From Nematostella vectensis (Eukaryota > Cnidaria > Anthozoa > Actiniaria > Edwardsiidae), in NCBI RefSeq assembly GCF_932526225.1, contig NC_064035.1:14742469-14806468 (forward strand): a DNA stretch of 64,000 nt, read 5' to 3'. The notes below the pieces were generated by a model that saw only the letters and a program-made list of their open reading frames with translations, did no database searches and was not told the origin of the DNA. A program made the translations under genes and the position numbers. Positions 13,725 through 26,600 of this stretch are shown in pieces. Numbering within the stretch: the stretch's first letter is position 1; every line of letters begins with the position of its first letter.

Positions 13725-16700
13725 ATGGGATCTGGAAGCTCGAAAGGCAGCGGATGCACCAAAAAGGGGGACAAGAAGAAAGATAAGACCTTCCTCATAA
13801 AATCCCTAGAACACCACGAAGGGGGTATTAATGCCATGTGTATAAGTAGCGACGGCAAGACTATCGTTACCGGATCGGAGGACAAAACCGGCAGGCTCTG
13901 GGACACGCGGACAGAGGATACAATTGGTGAACTACAAGGCCATGTCGGCTATATTAACGGTGTGTGTGCCTCGGATAAGTACGCGTTCACTTGCGCATCT
14001 GACAAGACCATCCGCAAATGGAGCTTAGAGACAGGCCGGTGCATAAAGGTCTTCAAGGGACACGCTTCGACTGTACACCGAGTGCTGTATGTGTGTGATT
14101 TCTTGTTTTCTACTTCTTATGATAAGACGGCCAAGCTATGGCAGGCCGACACGGGCGAGTGTGTGAGAACCTTCAAAGGGCACAAACGCGGAGTTTACCC
14201 GTTGATTTTCGTCCCGTCCGAGATTAACCGCGGTACCTACATTGACTTGGATAATAATGATGATATTCTAGTGACTGGCTCGGCCGACAACACGGCCAAA
14301 GCTTGGGGGATGAACTCGAATGAGTGCATGAATACCTTCAAGGGGCACGAAGGCGCGATTCTGTGCTTGGCTGTCGATGGCAAAGGCAGATTGTTGTTCA
14401 CAGGCTCCAGCGATAGCACTATTCGTTCGTGGGATCTCCACACTTATTCGCCGTTGAAATCCTTCAAAGGTCATTCTGCTTCTGTTATTTGCATTCAGGT
14501 AGGCTTTATTTTATTCCATATTCCTATATTATCTCATATTATTATCCGTGTTTGCGCTTTTATGCGAGGTTAGTGTAGCTAGGTGTTCCCTTCAACCCCC
14601 AACGAAAAATATAAGCAAAAAAAAAAAAAAAAAAAAAAAATAGAACCATGATTGCCGCAAGGTTTATCTATAGAGCTTCGACTGTGGTTGAAATTCCTTG
14701 CCGTTAGAACACAGATTGTCCCTTCGATTAAAATCATTGTAAATACGCTCATTTCACCGCTATTTATTCGCAACTAATTTCCCTCCGGTGCGTTTTAAGT
14801 AATTTCGATGTTTTCTACGAATGAATTGTGTATTGGCGAGCCCTTTATCAAACCGTTGCTAGAGATACTCCTGTCGCTTCACGGCGACCTTCGGGGCCCT
14901 GCAGACGGAAGATTGATAGTTAAATGTCTCGGCTTAGAGCTTTGGGTAACCTACGAATATCCGATGTTGGAAAGGCAAACATTAGTTATGAGTTAACGGG
15001 GATTTGCTATGATTACGCGTTTATAGACAGCGTTGTTCTTCTTTTATAAGAATTGCAGCGCCTGAGACGAATAAGAAATAAAAAAATAAACGTCAAAGAA
15101 AACTCGAGAACACTTATCAGTGAAACAATAGACAAGGATCATTTTGAGCCATTTATTATAGTACAGGCAGGACAATACGCTATTTTAGTCCTTCTCCTTA
15201 ATCTCCAGTGCTCGGCCCTGGACTGACTATTACCTCACTATTTGAGGTCAGTTTTTTCTCTTTGGGGCTTATTATGAACCAAAACGAAACAATTTGGGTT
15301 TCTCCCTCTCAACATAAATTATTGAAGCCCATTATTATGCCTAAACGTGACGCTCAGTGTTTGACTGGTTAATGTTTTATTATATTCTCGGCAAATGATT
15401 TATACTGTGGTTAAAGGTAATATGTTAGGATGAGTGAAAAGCAAGTAAAAAATAATCGATCCGTGGAAAACTTATTTAATTGCTCGAATTGTTCCATGTC
15501 CCGTACGAAAAGAGTTGATATAATGTATAATGTAAACTTAGGCCCATTGAGCTTCACCCACACCGTCTATTTGTTTTTATGGTCAGATTAAAGCTCTCTT
15601 GTGAGTTGTGAGATTTTATAGGAGATATAACGGGATTTAATTTGTAAATGTAATTCCGCGAAAAAACGTCAGATGGAAATCGATCAAAAGGCAATATGAA
15701 ATGTAATTAAACAATGTTCAATTTGGACCTTGACCAATAATAATATTTTTGAAAATTTAAATACAAATTGGTACTAGAAAATTGAAGGACACAACAGCAT
15801 GTCACAATAGCATGAGCACATTCTAATTCGGAGAAAATATTATTTTGCTGACTCATCAGAGCTCTTAAGGGGGCGTCCTTGGACATAAGTTTACCTCCAC
15901 TGAGCCTATACTCTCGGCTATTACGGACACACTTAAATCCGCATTGTCACCAGTTTACTTCCGGTCGATTACCTAACAATATCCGATGATTTTTAACGAA
16001 AAACGCGAAAAATATTTCAAAATATTGAAAGCAGTGTGTCTATTGGAAGTTTCTTCGAGGATGTGATTGATAATTTAGAGCGGATGGCCTGTTTTAACAT
16101 CTCGGATTCTAATAGATTCTTTTGTCTTTTAACGGTTGAGGTTTCCGTCGGACCTCCGGAAGTAAACTGGTGACAATGCGGCTTTAAACCTCCACTGAGG
16201 CTATACCCTCGACTATAACTGACACACTTTAACCTCCACTTAGGCTATACCCTCGGCTATTACGGACACACTTTAACCTCCACTGAGGCTATACCCTCGG
16301 CTATAACTGACACACTTTAACCTCCACTGAGGCTATACCCTCGGCTATTACGGACACACTTTAACCTCCACTGAGGCTATACCCTCGACTATAACTGACA
16401 CACTTTAACCTCCACTGAGGCTATACCCTCGGCTATTACGGACACACTTTAACCTCCACTGAGGCTATACCCTCGACTATAACTGACACACTTTAACCTC
16501 CACTGACGCTATATCCTCGGCTATTACTGACACACTTTAACCTCCACTGAGGCTATACCCTCGGCTATCACTGACACACTTTAACCTCCACTGAGGCTAT
16601 ACCCTTGACTATAACTGACACACTTTAACCTCCACTTAGTCTTTACCCTTGGCTATTACTGACACACTTTAACCTCCACTGAGGCTATACCCTCGGCTAT

Positions 16701-19700
16701 AACTGACACACTTTAACCTCCACTGAGGCTATACCCTCGGCTATAACTGACACACTTTAACCTCCACTGAGGCTATACCCTCAGCTATTACTGACACACT
16801 TTAACCTCCACTGAGGCTATACTCTCAGCTATTACTGACACACTTTAACCTCCACTTAGTCTTTACCCTCGGCTATAACTGACACACTTTAACCTCCACT
16901 GAGGCTTTACCCTCGGCTATAACTGACACACTTTAACCTCCACTTAGTCTTTACCCTCGGCTATAACTGACACACTTTAACCTCCACTGAGGCTATACCC
17001 TCGGCTATCACTGACACACTTTAACCTCCACTGAGGCTATACCCTTGACTATAACTGACACACTTTAACCTCCACTGAGGCTTTACCCTCGTCTATAACT
17101 GACACACTTTAACCTCCACTGAGGCTATACCCTCGGCTATAACTGACACACTTTAACCTCCACTGAGGCTATACCCTCGGCTATAACTGACACACTTTAA
17201 CCTCCACTGAGGCTATACCCTCGGCTATAACTGACACACTTTAACCTCCACTGAGGCTATACCCTCGGCTATAACTGACACACTTTAACCTCCACTGAGG
17301 CTATACCCTCGGCTATAACTGACACACTTTAACCTCCACTGAGGCTATACCCTCAGCTATTACGGACACACTTTAACCTCCACTGAGGCTATACTCTCAG
17401 CTATTACTGACACACTTTAACCTCCACTGAGGCTTTACCCTCAGCTATTACTGACACACTTTAACCTCCACTTAGTCTTTACCCTCGGCTATAACTGACA
17501 CACTTTAACCTCCACTGAGGCTATACTTTCAGCTATTACTGACACACTTTAACCTCCACTGAGGCTATACTTTCAGCTATTACTGACACACTTTAACCTC
17601 CACTGAGGCTTTACCCTCGACTATAACTGACACACTTTAATCTCCACCGAGGCTTTACCCTCAGCTATTACTGACACACTTTAACCTCCACTGAGGCTTT
17701 ACCCTTGGCTTTAACTGACACACTTTAACCTCCACTTGGTCTTTACCCTCGGCTATTACTGACACACTTTAACCTCCACTTAGGCTATACCCTCGGCTAC
17801 TACGGACACACTTTAACCTCCGCTGAGGCTATACCCTCGGCTATAACGGACATCCTGCTATGTACAGCCTAACATGGTTATACAGGAAATATTTTGATTA
17901 TCATAACAGTACACTTAGTAAATTTGTAACATCCAATTTACCAGATGCCGGAATAGGTATTGTTCAAGTTAGAATAAAAGCATTCAACTTCAGATCAACA
18001 AAAATGGGATAAATTTCCTCCAGAGAATCATTTATCATAACCCTAACTTAATAAGATGGAAAGAGTGTTTTTTTCCAATAAGAATGAAAGTATTCAATGC
18101 TTCAGAACAACAATGCAGGTTTGTACCCAGGGGGGGGAGTGTGTGTGCAGGGGTGCATTCCCATCCCCCACAACTGCTGAATGTCCACTTCTGGTTTGCA
18201 AAAGATGTGCTATTTGTAGACAAAACTACAAAGCATAAGTGCAGTAGACAAAAAAGGCATTCTGATCACTCCAAGAGGGCATAAGATGTCTTATGCTCTC
18301 TTGATCACTCTGGTAAGTAATAAATCTTCAAAAGTCTAACTTTTTTAGCCAAATTCCATGATAAACCTACCATGGAGATACTGCAATGGCATTAAAATCA
18401 GAAAACTCACCACCCTCCCCACCCCTTCCCCCATGAAAAAATAGGTCCACGCTTTCGGATTTCGCACCACCCCAAGAAAAATCCTGGGTATAGGCCTGTA
18501 ATGGGGGATATTTCTGCGAGAGAAGCATAAATGGTAACCCTTACTATTAAAAGTATTTCAAATCTCAATACAGTAGAACCCTGCTAACTCTTACATGAAG
18601 GGAGACATAAATGATAAAAAAGAGCAGGGGTTTAAGTCAGAAGTTGTTCAAGTTTTTCAAGGTTGAATGTAAAAATAATTTAGTTGCTCATATTTCAGGT
18701 TTGGACTCACAAACCTGTCACTATTTCAGGTGGTGTTATCCCAGGTTTGGACTCACAAACCTGTCACTATTTCAGGTGGTGTTATCCCATTTTTGGACTC
18801 ACATACCTGTTACTATTTCAGGTGGTGAATAAGCTGATGTACTCCAGTTCAGCTGATCATACTGCGAAATGCTGGGTTGTGGAGTTTGGGGACTGCACAC
18901 GGACCTACAGAGGACACAAACATTGTATTGGAGCTATGGTAGTGCAGGATGGTCTAAGTAAGTGATCGCAAGCTATTGCATTTACATGTATAATCCTTAC
19001 CATACCGATGTCGTAGCTACACCTTTATCTAGCTTCACACCCATCAGGCCACCCCTCCCTACCGTACTCATCTAGCTACCTATCCCTACCACACCCATCT
19101 AGCCACCCCTCCCTACCTCACTCATCTAGCTACCTCTCCCTACCAAACTCATCTAGCTACCTATCCCTACCACACCTACCTAGCCACCCCATCCCCTTCC
19201 ACACTCATCTAGCTACCTATCCCTACCACACCCATCTAGCCACCCCCCCCTTCCACACTCATCTAGCTACCTATCCCTACCACACCCATCTAGCTACCTA
19301 TCCCTACCACACCCATCTAGCCACCCCTCCCTATCACACTCATCTAGCTACCCCTCCCTTCCACACTCATCTAGCTACCTATCCCTACCACACTCATCTA
19401 GCTACCTATCCCTACCACACCCATCTAGCTACCTATCCCTACCACACCCATCTAGCCACCCCTCCCTACCACACCCATCTAGCTACCTATCCCTACCACA
19501 CCCATCTAGCCACCCCTCCCTACCACACTCATCTAGCTACCTATCCCTACCACACTCATCTAGCCACCCCTCCCTACCATACTCATCTAGCTACCTATCC
19601 CTACCACACCCATCTAGCCACCCCTCCCTACCACACTCATCTAGCTACCTATCCCTACCACACCCATCTAGCCACCCCTCCCTACCACACTCATCTAGCC

Positions 19701-21730
19701 ACCCCTCCCTACCACACTCATCTAGCCACCCCTTCCTACCACACTCATCTAGCCACCCCCCCCCTTCCACACTCATCTAGCTACCTATCCCTACCACACC
19801 CATCTAGCCACCCCTCCCTATCACACTCATCTAGCCACCCCTCCCTATCACACTCATCTAGCTACCTATCCCTACCACACTCATCTAGCCACCCCTTCCT
19901 ACCACACTCATCTAGCCACCCCTCCCTACCACACTCATCTAGCCACCCCTCCCTACCACACTCATCTAGCCACCCCTTCCTACCACACTCATCTAGCCAC
20001 CCCCCCCCCTTCCACACTCATCTAGCTACCTATCCCTACCACACCCACTAGCTACCTATCCCTACCACACCCATCTAGCCACCCCTCCCTATCACACTCA
20101 TCTAGCTACCCCTCCCTTCCACACTCATCTAGCTACCTATCCCTACCACACTCATCTAGCTACCTATCCCTACCACACCCATCTAGCTACCTATCCCTAC
20201 CACACCCATCTAGCCACCCCTCCCTACCACACTCATCTAGCTACCTATCCCTACCACACTCATCTAGCCACCCCTCCCTACCATACTCATCTAGCTACCT
20301 ATCCCTACCACACCCATCTAGCCACCCCTCCCTACCACACTCATCTAGCTACCTATCCCTACCACACCCATCTAGCCACCCCTCCCTATCACACTCATCT
20401 AGCTACCTATCCCTACCACACCCATCTAGCCACCCCTCCCTACCACACTCATCTAGCCACCCCTCCCTACCACACTCATCTAGCCACCCCTCCCTACCAC
20501 ACTCATCTAGCCACCCCTCCCTACCACACTCATCTAGCCACCCCTCCCTACCACACTCATCTAGCCACCCCTTCCTATCACACTCATCTAGCCACCCCTC
20601 CCTACCGTACTCATCTAGCTGTCTATCCCTTCCACACCCATCTAGCCACCCCTCCCTACCACACTCATCTAGCTACCCCTCCCCATCACACACTATTATC
20701 CACCCCTTGCTACCTGATCTATGTAGTTGACCTCAAGTTATTGCATTTAAATGTACATAGCTTACATAAAATTCCTGTTACATGAACATCCTTGCCATAC
20801 CCATCTAGCAATTTGTCCTAATTAACTCAACCATCTATCCTCTCATCAAGTCACCCCTTCCTACCCAACAAACCCTTATAGCAACCCCACTCTATTACAC
20901 CCATCTAGCAACCAATCCTCAGCAAACCAAACTAGCTAAACCACACCTTCCATCTACATGTTTCCATGCCATATCTGTTTAGCTATACATCATTTCCACA
21001 CCTCTAGCTACACCCCACTTACACACCCTCTTGATTTCCAACATAGAAAATCCTAATAAGCTTGCTAGAAAGCTAATGCATTGCACAATTTAATATGTAC
21101 CTCCTGTATCCATGCTATTCAAAGCCAGTCAAGATACAATGCTTCTCGCGTGATCATATCCTACAATACAAAAAGAAGTCTATAACTTTATTTTTACATG
21201 ACAGTGTTTACCGGCTCTGGTGATGGTACTGCGAAGGTTTTTGATGCAAAGTCTGGTACTTGCAAAAGGACTTACAAGGGGCATGAGAGTGCAATCAACT
21301 GTTTAGTGGTAAGTTTGTGCAGGTACTTAGGAGATTACCAGTGATGTTTCAGTTTATTTCTAATGCTCCTGTTTTGAATACATTGTTTGATGGACATCTC
21401 ATTTTTATGGTCATATAAATAAAATTTGGTTGCACTGAAATACAAAGAAATAACTGAAGGCAAATAATAATAAAGACTCCTACTATTATGGACACTCAAT
21501 TAGATACAGTAGTCCTGAGGGTCCCCTTAATATCAAGATAAGCCACTGTTGTGACCAGTAAGATTTTTTATTAAACTTTGCATTTAACAAATTAGAATTG
21601 GTTTATTCCACAGGCAAGCAAAGGCAAGCTATACACTGCATCCTATGACAGAACTTTGAGAATTTGGGATGCTACCAAGCTCCGTGATGACGAGGACGAT
21701 GTATACACTAAAGAGAATGGAGTTAAATAA
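13725..21730 (+). CDS. WDR86: WD repeat-containing protein 86 (WDR86-like), 4 exons, 376 aa
   Basis: Coding exons are join(13725..14498, 18822..18957, 21205..21308, 21614..21730), 1131 nt including stop. All junctions are GT-AG and the phases agree. The protein is a seven-bladed WD40 propeller: repeated GH...WD signatures such as TGSEDKTGRLWD, TCASDKTIRKWS, TGSADNTAKAW, TGSSDSTIRSWD, SSSADHTAKCW and TASYDRTLRIWD run from about residue 25 to the C-terminus. Order, length and repeat wording match vertebrate WDR86 as I remember it (also 376 aa). Its molecular role is poorly known; WD40 propellers are protein-interaction scaffolds. The N-terminus MGSGSSKG fits an N-myristoylation signal (Gly2, Ser6, Lys7) and is followed by a lysine-rich stretch to residue 21. 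Exon 1 alone encodes 258 residues. Introns 1 and 2 are swollen by minisatellites. The start is the only Met upstream of the first blade. Confidence 0.93.
15894..17853. repeat. 44-bp minisatellite in WDR86 intron 1 (array B)
   Basis: Roughly 38 tandem copies of a 44-bp unit run from 16188 to about 17853, with pieces CCTCCACTGAGGCTATACCC, TCGGCTATAACTGACACAC and TTTAA. A single further copy lies at 15894-15932, on the other side of an inserted element. Common variants alternate TAACTGAC with TTACGGAC and GAGGCTATAC with TAGTCTTTAC. Confidence 0.96.
15933..16187. mobile_element. TTAA-flanked MITE inserted in array B
   Basis: A 255-bp segment bounded by TTAA at 15933-15936 and 16184-16187. The terminal inverted repeats read CCGCATTGTCACCAGTTTAC at the left and GTAAACTGGTGACAATGCGG at the right, continuing to TTCCGG inward. 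No ORF is present, so it is non-autonomous. The TTAA target fits piggyBac-type elements (family knowledge; no transposase is seen). A second copy, in opposite orientation and similar throughout, is at 42955-43198. A lone end is at 59140-59175. The flanking repeat unit carries CACTTTAACC, so the element landed in the array's own TTAA. Confidence 0.9.
18700..18821 (+). repeat. 46-bp triplication carrying the WDR86 intron 1 acceptor
   Basis: Three head-to-tail copies start at 18700, 18746 and 18792 (period 46). Each contains TTTGGACTCACA, a pyrimidine stretch CTATTTCAG and GTGGTG. Each therefore supplies a 3' splice site followed by GTGGTG: AG at 18728-18729, 18774-18775 and 18820-18821. Only the last joins exon 2 in frame (VVNKLMYS). 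Use of either upstream copy would add 46 or 92 nt and shift the frame. Confidence 0.95.
19013..20705. repeat. 27-bp minisatellite in WDR86 intron 2 (array D)
   Basis: About 62 copies of a 27-bp unit in two main versions, CCACCCCTCCCTACCACACT plus CATCTAG, and CTACCTATCCCTACCACACC plus CATCTAG. The two versions alternate in blocks, a sign of unequal exchange. Diverged copies continue to about 21000. Confidence 0.96.
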
Positions 21731-23606
21731 GAAAGAAGCTGCTTGATGATTTGTAACAAGAAAGTGCATTTGGTAAATTCTGCATGTTTTATAGTGAGGC
21801 AACAAGCCACAAAATGGACGACAACAAGGTGTAGATGCACCAAATTAAATTCATTAGAGTTAGTGGGATAGTGTATGTGGGTGGTCATACTTGACAATTG
21901 CATACCAAACAAACATGAAGATCGCAACCCTACTATGACATATTTATAAAAACCAATGGAATGGAATTGGTAAATCACAAACTTCACTATACTGGTTGCA
22001 TGATGTCATCCACAATTCAAACAAACATGTTTGTTTTTATGATGCCCATTCATTGTTGGGAGAATCGCAGGGAACATTTTAGTGATATGCTGATGAATAA
22101 CAGCCACGATCAAGCTTAAGGCCAACTCCTGACACACCACAAATATCAATCGATAGTTTACTTTACTGGTGGATTACAAGAGTATCCAAGAAACAAAACT
22201 TAAATTTAGAGATAGCCATCTAAATATTCTCCTGAAAAGAGACTTCACATTGAATTTCTCTCAAAATATGTGATGTACATGGGAAATCTCTTTTGAATGA
22301 TGACAGAAATTAGTGGCAGATCCAGTGGTCACCCCCCCCCCCCCCTTTAATATTAAAAACGTAAAAAAAAAAAACAAGTCGAGGGAAATCCACCAAATAA
22401 CTTATTAAATCCTGCCATTCTGCACTGGATCTTCCCCTGATAACAATTATCTTATCAGCCCAAAGATTTAAAAGTGTCGTAAGTTAAAAAAACCTGCAAC
22501 ATTATCCAATAATATCTATAAAAATAATATAAACAGTCTATCCCATTCACCTTGTCAAAGAGAAAAGATATTTACAAGTTTTTTAAAAGTTATGTCTCAT
22601 TTTGAAATATCTACATCCTAAATTTTTTGAAAAAGGAATGCCTCTGAGCACGTAGCATCTTTCTCTTCATGAATAACGTCAATGGGATCCACTGTAGGTG
22701 TAATAGGGCGCGTTTTTTTCCTATCATTATGGGATGGGAATGAATGGTAGAGAATGTTCAGAATGGCATTTGAGTCATTCTGCTACAGGCAGCAGAATGG
22801 GTGGAATGGCCTTCATTCCATTCCGTAATCGGAATGCGGGATTAACGAACGTGCGCTTTTTCTATTCTAATCATTCTTATTCCAGAATCATGAGTAAAAA
22901 AAATGTGCCCTTAATTTGGGCTGCTCTGTACATACTTGTAGTATGTTGGTGCACACAAGTGTGAAATGAAGGGCCTTGGCAAGGGCAGCAGGAAGGTAAT
23001 TTGTAATGCTAAATTCTTCCTTTACTTTAGGAAACCCGGCCACATTCCTCCTGACCTTGCATCACCCTTTAAAGTAATGCATTTGCCTATGACTCATATT
23101 GGTGTTCAAGATATAAGCACTAGAACCGTAGTGCTTGTAGTTTATGGAGTCTTTAAAACATAACTAATTTTATATCTAAAATCATTTTGGCGTTAAAGAA
23201 GTTACATATCATTGCTCTGTAGATATGTAGGTTCTATATACAAAAAGTAGCTGTATTTTAGTAGCATCAATACATTTCGATGAAGCATGTATTTGAATGC
23301 AAGAAGTGGAGCTCTAAACCAAAGATATCAGTGATATTCCATCTAGTTTTTTTTTTAGAAAATAAAAAAAAATATTTAGTGTGAAAATTAATTTTGGGAT
23401 TTTATGCATTTAGGTGTTTTGAGGTTATTAACCTATAATGCTTGCAGTTTTCATAATTTATTGAAAAATAGCAATATAGCTGCACTAAATTATTTATTAG
23501 TACATGGGTTGTTATGTAATATTACATCTTCACATAATATAGCATAACAGTAGTTTCATACCTTCTTGAAAATAAAAATATCACTGTGAGAAGAATACTT
23601 ATCAAT
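21731..23606. other. WDR86 3' flank
   Basis: Probable 3' UTR and intergenic DNA. A candidate poly(A) signal ATTAAA lies at 21844-21849, about 115 nt after the stop. No AATAAA is obvious closer. A C-homopolymer lies near 22331-22346. A MITE-like element at 22705-22911 is listed separately. The short open frames here are not gene-like. Confidence 0.55.
22705..22911. mobile_element. Short TIR element (MITE), about 207 bp
   Basis: The left end begins AGGGCGCGTTTTTTTCC. The right end, read on the other strand, begins AGGGCACATTTTTTTTAC. Similarity continues inward for about 40 bp through ATGATT-TGGAAT-GAATG. It is flanked by TAAT at 22701-22704 and 22912-22915, a possible short target duplication. 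It contains a palindromic core ATTCTGCTACAGGCAGCAGA. No transposase is present and the superfamily is not assigned. Confidence 0.6.
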
Positions 23607-26600
23607 AAATAACCCATGTCTAGGGGTGGTACTAATCAGCCACCACACCCATGTCTAGGGGTGGTAGTCATCAACTACTACACCCATGTATAGGGGTGGT
23701 AGTCATCAACTACTACATCCATGTCTAGGGGTGGTAGTCATCAACTACTACATCCATGTATAGGGGTAGTAGTCATCAACTACTACATCCATGTCTAGGG
23801 GTGGTAGTCATCAACTACTACACCCATGTATAGGGGTGGTAGTCATCAACTACTACACCCATGTATAGTGGTGGTAGTCATCAACTACTACATCCCTGTC
23901 TAGGGGTGGTAGTCATCAACTACTACACCCATGTCTAGGGGTGGTAGTCATCAACTACTACACCCATGTCTATGGGTGGTAGTCATCAACTACTACACCC
24001 ATGTCTAGGGGTGGTAGTCATCAACTACTATACCCATGTCTAGGGGTGGTAGTCATCAACTACTACATCTATGTTTTGTGGTGGTAGTCATCAACTACAA
24101 CATCCATGTCTAGGGGTGGTAGTCATCAACTACTACATCCATGTCTAGGGGTGGTAGTCATCAACTACTACATCCATGTCTAGGGGTGGTAGTCATCAAC
24201 TACTACATCCATGTCTAGGGGTGGTAGTCATCAACTACTACACCCATGTCTAGGGGTGGTAGTCATCAACTACTACATCCATGTCTAGGGGTGGTAGTCA
24301 TCAACTACTACACCCATGTCTAGGGGTGGTAGTCATCAACTACTACATCCATGTCTAGGGGTGGTAGTCATCAACTACTACATCCATGTCTAGGGGTGGT
24401 AGTCATCAACTACTACATCCATGTCTAGGGGTGGTAGTCATCAACTACTACACCCATGTCTAGGGGTGGTAGTCACCAACTAGTACACCCATGTCTAGGG
24501 GTGGTAGTCATCAACTACTACATCTATGTTTAGTGGTGGTAGTCATCAACTACTACATCCATGTCTAGGGGTGGTAGTCATCAACTACTACACCCATGTC
24601 TAGGGGTGGTAGTCATCAACTACTACATCCATGTCTAGGGGTGGTAGTCATCAACTACTACATCCATGTCTAGGGGTGGTAGTCATCAACTACTACATCC
24701 ATGTCTAGTGGTGGTAGTCATCAACTACTACATCCATGTCTAGGGGTGGTAGTCATCAACTACTACATCTATGTTTAGTGGTGGTAGTCATCAACTACTA
24801 CATCCATGTCTAGGGGTGGTAGTCATCAACTACTACACCCATGTCTAGGGGTGGTAGTCATCAACTACTACACCCATGTCTATGGGTGGTAGTCATCAAC
24901 TACTACATCCATGTCTAGGGGTGGTAGTCATCAACTACTACATCCATGTCTAGGGGTGGTAGTCATCAACTACTACACCCATGTCTAGGGGTGGTAGTCA
25001 TCAACTACTACATCCATGTCTAGGGGTGGTAGTCATCAACTACTACATCCATGTCTAGGGGTGGTAGTCATCAACTACTACATCCATGTCTAGGGGTGGT
25101 AGTCATCAACTACTACATCCATGTCTAGGGGTGGTAGTCATCAACTACTACATCCATGTCTAGGGGTGGTAGTCATCAACTACTACATCCATGTCTAGGG
25201 GTGGTAGTCATCAACTACTACACCCATGTCTAGGGGTGGTAGTCATCAACTACTACACCCATGTCTATGGGTGGTAGTCATCAACTACTACATCTATGTT
25301 TAGTGGTGGTAGTCATCAACTACTACATCCATGTCTAGGGGTGGTAGTCATCAACTACTACACCCATGTCTAGGGGTGGTAGTCATCAACTACTACATCC
25401 ATGTCTAGGGGTGGTAGTCATCAACTACTACATCCATGTCTAGGGGTGGTAGTCATCAACTACTACATCCATGTCTAGGGGTGGTAGTCATCAACTACTA
25501 CACCCATGTCTAGGGGTGGTAGTCACCAACTAGTACACCCATGTCTAGGGGTGTTAGTCATCAACTACTACATCTATGTTTAGTGGTGGTAGTCATCAAC
25601 TACTACATCCATGTCTAGGGGTGGTAGTCATCAACTACTACACCCATGTCTAGGGGTGGTAGTCATCAACTACTACATCCATGTCTAGGGGTGGTAGTCA
25701 TCAACTACTACATCCATGTCTAGGGGTGGTAGTCATCAACTACTACATCCATGTCTAGTGGTGGTAGTCATCAACTACTACATCCATGTCTAGGGGTGGT
25801 AGTCATCAACTACTACATCTATGTTTAGTGGTGGTAGTCATCAACTACTACATCCATGTCTAGGGGTGGTAGTCATCAACTACTACACCCATGTCTAGGG
25901 GTGGTAGTCATCAACTACTACACCCATGTCTATGGGTGGTAGTCATCAACTACTACATCCATGTCTAGGGGTGGTAGTCATCAACTACTACATCCATGTC
26001 TAGGGGTGGTAGTCATCAACTACTACACCCATGTCTAGGGGTGGTAGTCATCAACTACTACATCCATGTCTAGGGGTGGTAGTCATCAACTACTACATCC
26101 ATGTCTAGGGGTGGTAGTCATCAACTACTACATCCATGTCTAGGGGTGGTAGTCATCAACTACTACATCCATGTCTAGGGGTGGTAGTCATCAACTACTA
26201 CATCCATGTCTAGGGGTGGTAGTCATCAACTACTACATCCATGTCTAGGGGTGGTAGTCATCAACTACTACACCCATGTCTAGGGGTGGTAGTCATCAAC
26301 TACTACACCCATGTCTATGGGTGGTAGTCATCAACTACTACATCTATGTTTAGTGGTGGTAGTCATCAACTACTACATCCATGTCTAGGGGTGGTAGTCA
26401 TCAACTACTACACCCATGTCTAGGGGTGGTAGTCATCAACTACTACATCCATGTCTAGGGGTGGTAGTCATCAACTACTACACCCATGTCTATGGGTGGT
26501 AGTCATCAACTACTACATCCATGTCTAGGGGTGGTAGTCATCAACTACTACACCCATGTCTATGGGTGGTAGTCATCAACTACTACATCCATGTCTAGGG

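Noticed and set aside
18611-18965. Open frames running through the intron 1 acceptor triplication into WDR86 exon 2
   Set aside because: They are intronic read-through of the 46-bp repeat. The GT-AG junction at 18822 gives the correct WD40 continuation.
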